Shown: positions 12,250 to 21,302, counted from the first letter of the stretch. The stretch: 64,000 nt of DNA from Sphingopyxis macrogoltabida (GCF_001314325.1 NZ_CP009429.1:868501-932500), one strand, 5' to 3'. Numbers and translations are program-made. The notes: generated by a model not told the origin, from the sequence alone.

Positions 12250-14496
12250 TCAGAAGGTGACGCGCACCGATCCGCCGAAGGTGCGCGGCGCCGCCGGCAC
12301 GAGGAACGGGTAAGGGAAGCCCGCACCACGCAGGTCGAGGCCATAGGCATAGGTTTTGCGATTGAATGCGTTGTTGATGAACCCCTTCACCGTGAAGCGG
12401 CCGATCTCCAGCGCGAGTGTTGCGTTCACCTTGGCATAGGAACCCTGCTGCAGCTCGGCATTCTGCTGTCCTGTGCCGGGGGCGTTCACCTCGTTCAGCG
12501 GCGAGAAGAACTGGCGGCTGAAATAGGCGACGTTCGGCGAGAAGGTCAGTTTGGCATCGCCCGTATCGAAAAGCCGGATGTCGGCGCCGGCCTGCGCCGT
12601 CCAGCGCGGCGCGAAGGGCAGGTCGTTACCCGCGATGTCGGCGCCCTGCAGCACGAGTTCCTTGTAGGTCGCGTGGAGATAGCCGACCGCGAGGTTCAGC
12701 GTCAGCGCGTCCGAGGCGCGCCAGTTGGTCTCGAGTTCGGCGCCATAGACTTCGGATTTGGGCGCGTTGACGAGAATGCCGACCGGCCCGGGGCGCAAAT
12801 CCTGCAACTGCTGCTTGGAATAATCATAATAGAAGGCGGCCGCCGAATAGGTCAGCCGATTGTCCGCAAGCCGGCCTTTCGCGCCGAATTCATAGGCGTT
12901 GACGCGTTCGGGATCGACATAGTTGATGCCGCCCGAGGAGGTGTAGCTGCCGCCGTTGAACGCCCCCGAACGATAGCCGCGGTTGTAGCTGGCATAGACC
13001 AGCGGCCCGGCATCGAACTGATAGCTCAGCGAGACGCGCCCGGTCAGCGCATTGTCGCGCCCGTTGCTCGCAAAGCGGGCATCGGGATCATAGGCGCAGG
13101 TGCCCGGCTGCCCGGCGCACGGGACGGTCGTCGCGATCGGCGTCTTCGCCGTATCGACATAGCCCGCATAGAGATAGGCGAAGCCGTCGCGATATTTGGA
13201 GCGGTCCCAGGTGTAGCGCGCGCCAAGCGTCAGCGTCAGGCCGTCGGCGATCTCATAGTCGCCCTGTGCGAAGACGGCATAGGACCGGCGTTCCTGCCGG
13301 TAATGCTGGAAAAAGCCGCCGTCGACGCCGGGGCCGAGCGCCTGGCCGATAGCGAAGTCATTGTCGGTGACCACGCGGTCCCAGCCGTAGAAGAAGCCGC
13401 CGACCAGGTTCAGCCCGTCCGCGCCATAGTTGAAGCGCGCTTCCTGACTGAACTGCTGATATTTCGACTTCCACCAGACATCGAGAATATCGATCGGCGC
13501 CCCGTCGGCCGCCTGCTGGATGAGCTGCGAACCCCCGTCGCGCGAGGTGATCGAGGTGAAGCTCAAGGACGGCGACAGTTCGTAGGAGATCGTCGCCGCG
13601 ATGCCATAGGCGTCGGTGCGGTTGAGCCCGATGCGGTTCTCGTTGACCTCGAAGAATTTGAGGCCGGTTCGCGCGGTGAGCAGGCCGTGGATCGCCGCCT
13701 GGGTGCCATGGTCGCGGCCGCCATAGGCCTTGATCTTGATGTCGAGCGGTCCGCCGCCGGGATTGAAGCGCAGCGTCGCGCGGCCCTGCAGCGTGTTCTG
13801 GCGGTTGGGATCGCGGCCGCCGGGGAAAACATTGTCGATGAGCCCGTCGCTCTTCAGATAATTTCCGGCGATGCGGAGCCCGAGCTGGTCCTCGATCAGC
13901 GTCGCCTCGACCGCCGCCTGCGCGGTGATCGTGTTGAAATTGCCATAGCCGGCTTCGGCATAGCCGTTGCTGCCCGACAGCGAAGGCCCGCGGGTGATGA
14001 AGTTGATCGCGCCGCCGGTGGTGTTGCGCCCGAACAGCGTGCCCTGCGGCCCGCGCAGCACCTCGACGCGGTCGAGATCGAACAGGCCCATGCCGTGCGA
14101 GGTGCGGCTCGCCATATAGACGTCGTCGATATAGACGCCGATCGGCGACGCCTGGTTCGAATTATATTCGTTCGCGACCGAAATCCCGCGCAGCGAGAAA
14201 TTGGGCTGGGTGTTGCCATAGGGGCTGCTGATCTGGAGGTTCGGCACCGCATCCTGCAGATTGGCCGAATTGGTGATCCCCTTGCTGGCGAGCGCGTCGC
14301 CCGCGACCGCGGAAATTGCGATCGGCACCGACAGCAGGGATTGCTCGCGCCGGTTCGCGGTGACGATGATGTCGCCGACGCCATTATCGTCGCTCTCGGC
14401 CGCCGCCGGTGTCGCGGCGGATTCCTGTGCGAGCGCCACGGCGGGGCTCAGGGCGGTGGTGGCGGCCAGCAGCACGCCCAAACGGACAATTTTCAT
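12250..14496 (-). CDS. TonB-dependent outer membrane receptor
   Basis: This is a 748-residue ligand-gated outer membrane transporter. The signal peptide ends at AVALAQE. A possible TonB box, DIIVTANRRE, comes next. The plug domain (about 50-165) has VPIAISAVAGD, NFSLRGISVANE, VYIDDVYM and RVEVLRGPQGTLFGRNTTGG. The 22-strand barrel ends in the typical aromatic C-terminus (FGGSVRVTF). This is the type expanded in sphingomonads for hydrophobic or aromatic substrates rather than the classical siderophore receptors. It precedes the small SnoaL-type protein and the P450 in transcription order only from its own promoter; a 47-base gap separates it from the SnoaL gene stop. Confidence 0.95.
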   Translation of the reverse strand: MKIVRLGVLLAATTALSPAVALAQESAATPAAAESDDNGVGDIIVTANRREQSLLSVPIAISAVAGDALASKGITNSANLQDAVPNLQISSPYGNTQPNFSLRGISVANEYNSNQASPIGVYIDDVYMASRTSHGMGLFDLDRVEVLRGPQGTLFGRNTTGGAINFITRGPSLSGSNGYAEAGYGNFNTITAQAAVEATLIEDQLGLRIAGNYLKSDGLIDNVFPGGRDPNRQNTLQGRATLRFNPGGGPLDIKIKAYGGRDHGTQAAIHGLLTARTGLKFFEVNENRIGLNRTDAYGIAATISYELSPSLSFTSITSRDGGSQLIQQAADGAPIDILDVWWKSKYQQFSQEARFNYGADGLNLVGGFFYGWDRVVTDNDFAIGQALGPGVDGGFFQHYRQERRSYAVFAQGDYEIADGLTLTLGARYTWDRSKYRDGFAYLYAGYVDTAKTPIATTVPCAGQPGTCAYDPDARFASNGRDNALTGRVSLSYQFDAGPLVYASYNRGYRSGAFNGGSYTSSGGINYVDPERVNAYEFGAKGRLADNRLTYSAAAFYYDYSKQQLQDLRPGPVGILVNAPKSEVYGAELETNWRASDALTLNLAVGYLHATYKELVLQGADIAGNDLPFAPRWTAQAGADIRLFDTGDAKLTFSPNVAYFSRQFFSPLNEVNAPGTGQQNAELQQGSYAKVNATLALEIGRFTVKGFINNAFNRKTYAYGLDLRGAGFPYPFLVPAAPRTFGGSVRVTF

Positions 14497-14543
14497 TTTC
14501 CCTCTCCTGATCTGCGGTCTTTGCCGCTTTGGTTTTGAATGGA

Positions 14544-14990
14544 TTAGCTTCGGCCGAGTTCGCCGACGCGGTCGCCGACCTCGCCGCCGATCGCGGCCCA
14601 GCCCGAACCGGGCGGGCGGCCGGCGAGAAAGTCGATCGTCGCCGATGTGTCGAAGGCTTCGGCAATGCGGGTGATCCCGGCGGGCCCCGAATGGACGAAG
14701 AGCGTGTAATCATTTTCGTACCAGTCGCCCGCGAACAGCGACCAGGCGCGATAGACGAAACGCACCGCGCTCAGCGACGTGTCGCCGACCTCCTCGATGA
14801 TCGTCACGGTGCAATCGCGGCGGTGATGCTCGGTCCATACCTGATCGTTGAACGCGCACACGGCTTCTATGCCTTCGAGCTTCGGCATGCCGAGCGACGC
14901 CGAAATCTCCCAGCTCACATCGGGGGCATAGAGCGCGCGCATCGCGTCGGGGTCGCCGAAACGCTCGGCGAGCTGGCGCGCGGGGGTCAT
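14544..14990 (-). CDS. NTF2-like/SnoaL-type protein
   Basis: This is a 148-residue protein with an alpha+beta barrel pattern of the NTF2/SnoaL superfamily: an N-terminal helix (ARQLAERFGDPDAMRALYAPDV), then W-x-x-x-AS (SWEISASLG), then strands ending in FVYRAWSLFAGDWYENDYTLF. Members include polyketide cyclases, steroid isomerases and limonene-epoxide-like hydrolases; no catalytic set is decisive here. The ATG at 14990 overlaps the P450 stop (ATGA), so it is translated as the second gene of a P450-SnoaL pair. That suggests it acts on the P450 product or substrate. Confidence 0.82.
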   Translation of the reverse strand: MTPARQLAERFGDPDAMRALYAPDVSWEISASLGMPKLEGIEAVCAFNDQVWTEHHRRDCTVTIIEEVGDTSLSAVRFVYRAWSLFAGDWYENDYTLFVHSGPAGITRIAEAFDTSATIDFLAGRPPGSGWAAIGGEVGDRVGELGRS

Positions 14991-16240
14991 GCCCCCGTCT
15001 CCCGCACCTTGTAGCGGATCGGCAGATGCTTCAGGCCCGAGACGAAGCTCGCCTCGACCCACGCGGGGTCTCCCGCCAGTTCGAAATCGTCGATCCGCCG
15101 CAGCATTTCGGTGAAGAGGATCCGGATCTCCAGCTTTGCAAGCGCGTTGCCGAGGCAGAGATGCGGACCGTAACCGAAGGAGAGATGCTTGCGCGCATCG
15201 GGGCGGTCGACGCGGAACGCATAGGGGTCGTCGAACACGCTCGCGTCGCGGTTGCCCGACGGATAGCACATCATCAGATTGTCGCCCGCCCGGATCTGCT
15301 TGCCGCCCACTTCGCAGTCGGCGACGGCGGTGCGGAAGAAATGCTTCACCGGGCTCGTCCAGCGGATGAATTCGTCGACGGCGGTGCCGATCAGCGCCGG
15401 ATCGGCGCGCAGCTTGGCCATCTGGTCGGGGTTCTGGATCAGCGCGAGCAGTCCGCCCGAGATCGACGAACTCGTCGTATCGTGGCCGGCCGCCGCGACG
15501 ATCAGATAATAGGCATTGCGTTCGGCCTCGCCGATCGGCTCGCCATCGATCGTCGCGGTCGCAAGGATCGTCGCGACATCACCCCGCGGATTGCGGCGGC
15601 GATCCTCGGTGACCTTGCCGAAATAGTCGTTGAAGGCGTTGAAGGCGTCGACCATTCCCGCCATGCCGTCGACCCCGCCGACGCTGCCGAACAATTTTTG
15701 CGAGAGGTGCAGCATCAGCGGCTCGTCCTCGCGCGGCACGCCGAGGACGATCATGATCGTGCGCAGCGGGAACCACGCGGCAATCTCGGCCGCGAAGTCG
15801 CAGCTTCCGCCCATCTCGACCATCCGGTCGACGGTCTCGCGGGCCAGCGCGGCGATCTCTTCCTCGAGGCCGCGAATGCTCTTGGCGCCAAACCATGCCG
15901 AGGTCAGCGAGCGGAAAGCGCGATGTTCGGGGTCGTCCATCGCGACGAGATTGTGCGCGAATTTGTGGCTGCCGGTCTGCTCGAGCAAAAGGTCTTCGTC
16001 GGCGCGCGTGACCAGGAACTGGCGCGGGTCGTTGAGGAAATTCTTCGCGTTGAGTTCGACCGCCATGATGTCCGCATGGCGCGTTACCGCCCAGAAGGGG
16101 CGATAGTCCTTCGGCTCGGTCCAATGCACCGGGTCGTCGCGGCGCAGCCGGTCGAATGCGCGGTGATAGCTATGCTCGTCGCCATAAGTCTTCGGGTCGA
16201 CGATGATTTCATCGATATTGCCGGAAAGCGTGTCGCTCAC
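14987..16240 (-). CDS. Cytochrome P450
   Basis: This is a soluble bacterial P450 of 417 residues, predicted to hydroxylate a hydrophobic substrate with electrons from a ferredoxin encoded elsewhere. The I-helix oxygen-binding motif is AAGHDTTS, the K-helix E-x-x-R lies in DEFIRWTSPVKHFFR, and the heme-ligand Cys sits in FGYGPHLCLGNA at about residue 361. The start is GTG at 16240 with GGAGAGGAGAAA just upstream; no in-frame ATG has such a site. Its promoter region carries a CCAAT-N4-ATTGG-like palindrome and faces a divergent LysR gene. Confidence 0.94.
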   Translation of the reverse strand: MSDTLSGNIDEIIVDPKTYGDEHSYHRAFDRLRRDDPVHWTEPKDYRPFWAVTRHADIMAVELNAKNFLNDPRQFLVTRADEDLLLEQTGSHKFAHNLVAMDDPEHRAFRSLTSAWFGAKSIRGLEEEIAALARETVDRMVEMGGSCDFAAEIAAWFPLRTIMIVLGVPREDEPLMLHLSQKLFGSVGGVDGMAGMVDAFNAFNDYFGKVTEDRRRNPRGDVATILATATIDGEPIGEAERNAYYLIVAAAGHDTTSSSISGGLLALIQNPDQMAKLRADPALIGTAVDEFIRWTSPVKHFFRTAVADCEVGGKQIRAGDNLMMCYPSGNRDASVFDDPYAFRVDRPDARKHLSFGYGPHLCLGNALAKLEIRILFTEMLRRIDDFELAGDPAWVEASFVSGLKHLPIRYKVRETGA

Positions 16241-16287
16241 GTCTTTCTCCTCTCCGCGTGCAAATTGCGGGCAGGCGCGGCGAGCGT

Positions 16288-16301
16288 CCAATCGGCAATG
16301 G
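16288..16301 (-). promoter_or_regulatory. CCAAT-N4-ATTGG type palindrome, site 2
   Basis: The plus strand reads CCAAT-CGGC-AATGG, so the minus strand reads CCATT-GCCG-ATTGG, with one mismatch to consensus. It lies 47 bases before the P450 GTG and 121 before the LysR ATG. Confidence 0.45.
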
Positions 16302-16422
16302 CGCTGCATTTATCGATGCTGCCGATCCATCGTCCGGCGATCGCGGGCGATGGATTTCGGTCCCGACCATGCTATGCCGGACGCATCCCGGCGGCGATCG
16401 GGAGGCTTTTTGGGAGAGGTCG

Positions 16423-17391
16423 ATGTTTCACCCGGATCTCCGCCTGTTGCGGAGCTTCGTGACGGTGGCGGCCGAAGGGTCGGTGACGCGCGCGGCGGAG
16501 CTTTTGCACCTCACGCAGCCGACTGTCTCGGGCCAGCTCAAGGAACTCGAGCAGGCGGTCGAGCATGTGCTGTTCCATCGAACAACGCGCAGCATCTCGC
16601 TGAGCCCGGCGGGCAAAAAGCTGCTTCCCGCGGCGCAGCGGGTGATTGCCGAGGCCGAAGCCTTGCGCGACCTGGTGGAAGCGATGCAGGGTTCGGGGCG
16701 GACGCAGTTTCGGCTCGGTGCGGCGCTTTATACGCTCGAAATTCCCGAAAAGGCGGCGCTCATCGACGCCTTTTCGATGCGTCATCCCGGGATCGGTTTC
16801 ACGATCGACAACCGGCTCCAGAGCGCCCAGATTCCCGATATGCTCGGCGAGCGGCTCGACGTGGCGCTCCTGCTCGGGCTCAATGCGCCGCATGCCGCCG
16901 ATGCGCGCGGCGACGAGATCACGCCGATCTTCAACGAGACCCAATATCCCGATACGTTCGAGCGCGTCATCCTGCGGCGGCAGCCGATGAGCCTGCTCGT
17001 GCCGTGCGATTCGGAACTGGCGGAACAGGATATAATCGCCCGTTCGCAGCTCAACGGCCTGTCGGTAGCGATCCTCAACCGCGAGCATGGCAAGGCGATC
17101 TCCGACCCGCTCGAGGCCTTCTTCGTCGAGAGCGGCGCCGAACTCGTCATTCCTGCCGAGGGCAATGCGCTCGCCGTCGAACGCTACGCTGCGCAGCACG
17201 GCATCTGCGGTATCGGCACGGGCTGGTTCTCGCCGCCCGCCGCGCTCGTATCGCGGCCGGTCGAGGGCCTCGACCTCTATCTGGACTTTGCGGTCGTGCT
17301 CGGTCCCGGCGCCAATCATGCGGCGCGGCAATTCTTCAACTTTGCCCGGAAATGGCAGGCGGCTCGCGATGGAGCCGCCATCGCCGCCTAG
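16423..17391 (+). CDS. LysR-family transcriptional regulator
   Basis: This is a 322-residue regulator with an N-terminal winged helix-turn-helix (about 5-65): FVTVAAEGSVTRAAELLHLT followed by QPTVSGQLKELEQ. A periplasmic-binding-protein-like effector domain fills the rest. The start at 16423 has GGGAGAGG upstream. It is divergent from the P450 operon across 182 bases, the classical arrangement for a LysR activator of the neighbouring operon. It is not closely similar to the two other LysR proteins in the window. Its last 4 bases overlap the convergent SnoaL-fusion gene. Confidence 0.9.
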   Translation: MFHPDLRLLRSFVTVAAEGSVTRAAELLHLTQPTVSGQLKELEQAVEHVLFHRTTRSISLSPAGKKLLPAAQRVIAEAEALRDLVEAMQGSGRTQFRLGAALYTLEIPEKAALIDAFSMRHPGIGFTIDNRLQSAQIPDMLGERLDVALLLGLNAPHAADARGDEITPIFNETQYPDTFERVILRRQPMSLLVPCDSELAEQDIIARSQLNGLSVAILNREHGKAISDPLEAFFVESGAELVIPAEGNALAVERYAAQHGICGIGTGWFSPPAALVSRPVEGLDLYLDFAVVLGPGANHAARQFFNFARKWQAARDGAAIAA

Positions 17392-18473
17392 TCCTCTCCG
17401 TTCGCTGTCCATGACGTCTCGTCCGAGAGGATTGCCGCGATGTCGCCGGCATCCCACTGGAATGTCGCTTCGACATCGCCGGCGTCGGTGAAGGCGCCGG
17501 TCGGATCGGCAAGGCGCGCCGCCGCCGCTTCGAAGCGGAGCGAGCGCCCTTGGTGATGCCAGCCGAAGGAAAGGCTGCCTGTGCCGCACAGCGAAAGCGG
17601 GTCGATGGCGGCGGGAAAGCGCAGCGTTACCTCGCCCGACGCCCGCCGAGCCGACGGATCGAGCAGGACCGAGGCGCCGACGACCCGGGCATCCGTCCCG
17701 GTTCCCGGCTGGAAATTCCCCGCGCATTCCGAAAGGCGCACCCCGGGGCGGGATGGGGCGTGCGACGGAAGCGCGGCGCTGTCGTTCGCCGTGCCCGCGA
17801 GCGTGATCGAGACATTGGTCAGCCCCGAGCGCGCCCACCGGATTTCGAGCGACGATATCGCGGCATCGGACAGCCTGCGCGGCGGCCGGCCCGGCTCGCT
17901 GTGGCACAATTCGAGCCGGGGCGGGGTGCCGGTCCATGCAAATCGCTTTTCGCGATCGTCGATCGCCGGGGCGCCGAAAATCCCCGTCAGCCACAGGGCG
18001 ATCGTTCCGGTTTCGAGCGGCGCGACGAGCCGGGCGGTGCCGCCGTCGAAGTCGGCACTCATCACCGGAGTGTCTGCGGCGGCAGCGCCGTCGATACCCA
18101 CCGACAGCGCGCCGCCGCGAACCCAGCGGCCGTCGACATAGGGGCCGTTCCAGACTTCGGCGATCTTGCCGTCGACCACCCGAAATACCTCGATCCCGCA
18201 CCATTTCCAGTTGGGGTCGCGGCCGGTGACATTCCACACGAGGGTTACATATTCATCGTCGCCGGCAAGCACGACGGGTTCGAAGGTCGGGCGCAGATCC
18301 TCGTAATTATGCCGGATCCGGGCAATCTGTTCTTCGATGCCGAGGACGGCGACGCTGTTGGCGTCGTACCGGATCATGGGATCGGCACATAGTTCCGGGA
18401 CTAGTTCGATCTGGCCCTTGTTCCATATCTCCAGATTGTACAGCGTCACGATCTCCAGTGCCGACCGCGTCAT
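17388..18473 (-). CDS. SnoaL-domain protein with long unassigned C-terminal domain
   Basis: This is a 361-residue protein. Residues 1-130 look like a SnoaL/NTF2 domain: IVTLYNLEIWNKGQ, LCADPMIRYDANS, then the strand-rich YVTLVWNVTGRD and EVFRVVDGKIAEVWNGPY. The remaining 230 residues are rich in short beta strands (for example SGEVTLRFPAAID and GSLSFGWHHQGRSLRFEA) and I do not recognise them; a beta-sandwich or lipocalin-like second domain is possible. No signal peptide is present. The start at 18473 has GGGAGAGA upstream. Convergent with the LysR gene by 4 bases. The length is about 2.5 times that of an ordinary SnoaL protein. Confidence 0.75.
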   Translation of the reverse strand: MTRSALEIVTLYNLEIWNKGQIELVPELCADPMIRYDANSVAVLGIEEQIARIRHNYEDLRPTFEPVVLAGDDEYVTLVWNVTGRDPNWKWCGIEVFRVVDGKIAEVWNGPYVDGRWVRGGALSVGIDGAAAADTPVMSADFDGGTARLVAPLETGTIALWLTGIFGAPAIDDREKRFAWTGTPPRLELCHSEPGRPPRRLSDAAISSLEIRWARSGLTNVSITLAGTANDSAALPSHAPSRPGVRLSECAGNFQPGTGTDARVVGASVLLDPSARRASGEVTLRFPAAIDPLSLCGTGSLSFGWHHQGRSLRFEAAAARLADPTGAFTDAGDVEATFQWDAGDIAAILSDETSWTANGED

Positions 18474-18593
18474 CTCGTCTCTCCCTGTCGTTGCCGTGGT
18501 TCTCGCAAAGACCCGGAGGCGCCACCAATCGATAATCGGGTCCATTTCATCGCCCGCGCCGATCAATCATTGCCTGCGCCGATCCCTTCCTCG

Positions 18594-18607
18594 CCAATTC
18601 CGATTGG
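18594..18607 (+). promoter_or_regulatory. CCAAT-N4-ATTGG palindrome, site 3 (perfect arms)
   Basis: CCAAT-TCCG-ATTGG has both half-sites perfect. It lies 57 bases before the APH-fold kinase GTG and 120 before the divergent SnoaL-fusion ATG. Confidence 0.5.
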
Positions 18608-18664
18608 TAGTCTCGCGGATCGCGCGGCAGCATGGACCGATAAGAATCTGGGAAGGAACTGCCG

Positions 18665-19729
18665 GTGGGCGACCATGACGCGCCGCGATTGCTCGATCGC
18701 CATGACGATATCGATCCGGACTGGTTGACCCGGGTCCTCCGGGCGGCGGGGCATCGCGATGCCGACGTGATTTCGTTCGAAGCCCGGCCGATCGGCGCCG
18801 GTAATGTCAGCGAGACCTTATGCGTCGACCTGGCTTTCGCGGCGCCGACATCGGCCCCCGCCTCGGTCGTCTGCAAATTTCGCAGCAGCGACGAAACGTC
18901 GCATGCGCACGGCATCGGCAGCGGCTCCTATCTCCGCGAACTCGAAAGCTATCGGCTGCTGAGAGGCCGCGACGATGTCTGTCGCATCCCGGCGGTGCTG
19001 TGGGTCGACGGCCATGCCGAGAATATCAATCTGGTGATGGAGGATTTGAGTTCGACGGCCCGCGCGGGAAACCAGATCGACGGATGCGGGCTGGACGATG
19101 CGCGCAGCGTAGTCGCCGAACTCGCCAAGCTCCATCGCAGTTTCTACCCGATGGAGCGGGCCGAGGCGCCGGACTGGGGCATGACGATGGCCGGAACCGC
19201 CGATTATTGGTCGGCGGCCGTCGACCGGGGGCTGGCCGTCATCAGGCGCGATGCCGCCGACCGGCTGAGCGGCCCCGAGATGGATACCGTCGCGGCCGCT
19301 GCGGCATCGTCGCGGGGCTGGTACCGGCTGCCGATGGACCGCGGCACACTGACCCATGGCGATCCGCGGGTCGACAATATCCTGTTCGGACCATCGGGCG
19401 CGGTGCTGATCGACTGGCAGATTACCGGCTGGCGCAATCCGATGCACGACGTCGGCTATTTCCTGTCGGGCAGCGTAACGGTCGAGAGCCGGCGCCTGTC
19501 CGAGCATGAACTGCTGCGACTCTACGCCGATATATTCGGATCGGGCTATGAGCGGAAATTGATCGAGCGGGACTATCGGCTCCAGTTGCTCAGCGGGTTG
19601 ATGACGACTGTCGCGGCTTACGGCCTCCTTGCCTCCTCGCCCGAGGTCGACCGGCTCCTGATCACCTTGCTTCGGCGCAACGCTGCTGCTGCCGCCGATT
19701 GGGATTCGGTCGGCGCCTTCTCTCCGTAA
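18665..19729 (+). CDS. APH/ecdysteroid-kinase-like phosphotransferase
   Basis: This is a 354-residue small-molecule kinase of the aminoglycoside phosphotransferase fold. The N-lobe contains the nucleotide-binding stretch PIGAGNVSETL and a conserved Lys (SVVCKFRS). The catalytic loop is LTHGDPRVDNILF (His-x-Asp...Asn), with the metal-binding Asp in VLIDWQ, near residue 250. Such kinases in catabolic clusters often act on alcohols or steroids, or are mis-annotated as aminoglycoside resistance; I see no reason to call resistance here. It starts at GTG 18665 with GGAAGGA upstream. It lies beside the SnoaL-fusion gene (divergent) and is convergent with the RidA gene. Confidence 0.85.
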   Translation: MGDHDAPRLLDRHDDIDPDWLTRVLRAAGHRDADVISFEARPIGAGNVSETLCVDLAFAAPTSAPASVVCKFRSSDETSHAHGIGSGSYLRELESYRLLRGRDDVCRIPAVLWVDGHAENINLVMEDLSSTARAGNQIDGCGLDDARSVVAELAKLHRSFYPMERAEAPDWGMTMAGTADYWSAAVDRGLAVIRRDAADRLSGPEMDTVAAAAASSRGWYRLPMDRGTLTHGDPRVDNILFGPSGAVLIDWQITGWRNPMHDVGYFLSGSVTVESRRLSEHELLRLYADIFGSGYERKLIERDYRLQLLSGLMTTVAAYGLLASSPEVDRLLITLLRRNAAAAADWDSVGAFSP

Positions 19730-19745
19730 TCGGGCCGGGGCTGCG

Positions 19746-20138
19746 TCAGGCGCTCGCTGCGATCACCGCTTCGATCTCGACCAGCGCGCCGAAATGGAGC
19801 GGGCCGCAGGGGACGATCGAGCGGGCCGGACGGTGCGCGCCGAAAAAAGCGGCATAGGCGCGATTGACCTCATCCCAGTGTGCGACGTCGGTGACGTAAA
19901 CGGTGCAGCGGACGATATCGTCGATCTCGGCGCCGACGACGCGGCCGATTGCCGCGATGTTGGCGAGCGCGAAAGACACCTGCTCGGCAATGGGGACCGC
20001 CGCCGGATCGGGCGTGTCGCGCGTCACGCCTAGCTGGCCCGAGACATAGAGCGTGTCCCGGTGGAGCATCGCCTGGACATAATGGCCGCCGGGCATCGGC
20101 GCGTCGGCGCATCGTATTTCGGTCATTTTCTCGGTCAT
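19746..20138 (-). CDS. ridA: RidA-family enamine/imine deaminase
   Basis: This is a 130-residue member of the RidA/YjgF/UK114 family, which hydrolyses reactive enamines and imines released by PLP enzymes and amine oxidases. Recognisable parts are the strand LYVSGQLGV, the helix EQVSFALANIAAIGRVVGAEI, VRCTVYVTDVAHWDEVNRAY, and the C-terminal signature PARSIVPCGPLHFGALVEIEA with the catalytic Arg. The ATG at 20138 has GGAGA upstream. It is the last gene of an operon with a PLP enzyme and a HAD hydrolase, so it probably cleans up the dehydroamino acid made by the PLP enzyme. Confidence 0.93.
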   Translation of the reverse strand: MTEKMTEIRCADAPMPGGHYVQAMLHRDTLYVSGQLGVTRDTPDPAAVPIAEQVSFALANIAAIGRVVGAEIDDIVRCTVYVTDVAHWDEVNRAYAAFFGAHRPARSIVPCGPLHFGALVEIEAVIAASA

Positions 20139-20157
20139 CAAGGATCTCCGGACAGGT

Positions 20158-21288
20158 TCACCAGCCGCCGGTCCGCGGCCATTGGTCGACGATGGTCCCG
20201 GCGCGCAGCACGTCGTAGGACGGATAGGCGGCGCAGGTCAGGCAGGCGTGGTTGGGCAATATCCGGACGAGGCTGCCGATCGGGAGCCGGGCGAACCAGC
20301 TTGCGTCGGGGACGGGCACATTGCCATGTTCCTGATGCACGGTCGTCACCGCGAGTTCGCCGAGCGGTTCCAGCGTCGCCGCATCGCAGACCCGGCCATA
20401 GCCGGCATCGGGCATGAAGCGATTGGCGCCGACGTCTTTCGACAGCGCGAGGGCGCCGGCATCGAGGATCAGGCTGGGGCCGCCGCGCTGATGGCCGATC
20501 ACGGTGGCAAGCACCGAGATGGCAAGATCGTCTTCGCTGCAAATCCCCCGTGAGAGCTGCGCAAGATCGTGGAACAGATAGATGCCCGCGCGGACTTCGC
20601 TAACCCCGGCCAGATGCTCGGCAAAGAGCGCGGTCGGCGTCGAGCCGACGCTGACGATCGGGCATTTGTGGTCGTGCGAGCGCAGCAGTTCGGCCGAAGC
20701 GACCGCCGCCAACCGCTCGGTCTCGGCCAGCGCCCTGATCGGGGCGGGGTCGTCGAAGGCGTAGGAATGGCCGGCGTGGGTCATCACCCCCATCAGTTCG
20801 AGCCGCGGCGAAGCGGCTCTGATCGCATCGGCGATGGCGAGCAGCGCGTCCGAGGCAGGCTCGACGCCGCTGCGATGTTCGCCGCAGTCGACCTCGATGA
20901 GCAGGCCGAAGCGGGCGCCCAGGGCGGCCGCCTCGGCGCCGATCGCTACCGCCGTGTCGCGATCGTCGATGACGAACAGGATGCGCGCGCCATGGTCGCG
21001 CTGGATTTGCGCGGCGCGGCCGAGCTTCGCCGGCGCGATCGCGGTCGAATAGAGGATATCGGGCCAGCCTGCGGCCGCGAAATATTCGGCTTCGGCCAGC
21101 GTCGAAACGGTGATCGGTCCTTGCGCGCCATCGGCGGCGACGCGCGCGACATCGGCCGATTTTGCGGTCTTGAGATGCGGACGAAGCGTGACCCCCAGAT
21201 CGTGACAGCGCGCGCGCATGCGCGCCGCATTGCGTTCCAGCCGGTCCGCATCGAGCAGCAGGCGCGGGGTGTATAATCCTTCGAACAT
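20158..21288 (-). CDS. D-threonine aldolase / D-serine dehydratase-like PLP enzyme
   Basis: This is a 376-residue fold-type III PLP enzyme. It has an alanine-racemase-like N-terminal barrel and a C-terminal domain of the D-serine dehydratase/D-threonine aldolase family. The PLP Lys lies in LRPHLKTAKSADVA; the family's usual HKS reads AKS here. The C-terminal metal pair His and Cys is visible in PNHACLTC. Family members act on D-threonine, D-serine or D-threo-3-hydroxyaspartate with a divalent metal. The start at 21288 (MFEGLYTPRLLLDADRL) fits the family. It lies between the HAD gene (14 bases) and ridA (19 bases) in one transcript. Confidence 0.88.
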   Translation of the reverse strand: MFEGLYTPRLLLDADRLERNAARMRARCHDLGVTLRPHLKTAKSADVARVAADGAQGPITVSTLAEAEYFAAAGWPDILYSTAIAPAKLGRAAQIQRDHGARILFVIDDRDTAVAIGAEAAALGARFGLLIEVDCGEHRSGVEPASDALLAIADAIRAASPRLELMGVMTHAGHSYAFDDPAPIRALAETERLAAVASAELLRSHDHKCPIVSVGSTPTALFAEHLAGVSEVRAGIYLFHDLAQLSRGICSEDDLAISVLATVIGHQRGGPSLILDAGALALSKDVGANRFMPDAGYGRVCDAATLEPLGELAVTTVHQEHGNVPVPDASWFARLPIGSLVRILPNHACLTCAAYPSYDVLRAGTIVDQWPRTGGW

Positions 21289-21302
21289 TGCAGTCGGATT
21301 CC

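Noticed and set aside
12232..14538. 768-codon plus-strand frame opposite the TonB receptor
   Set aside because: Shadow of the receptor; no start site or family motifs.
16372..18237. 621-codon minus-strand frame over LysR and the SnoaL fusion
   Set aside because: Out-of-frame translation of both real genes; composition typical of shadow frames.
18665..19729. Aminoglycoside resistance for the APH-fold kinase
   Set aside because: The kinase fold is shared by many small-molecule kinases; catabolic neighbours and lack of mobile elements do not support resistance.
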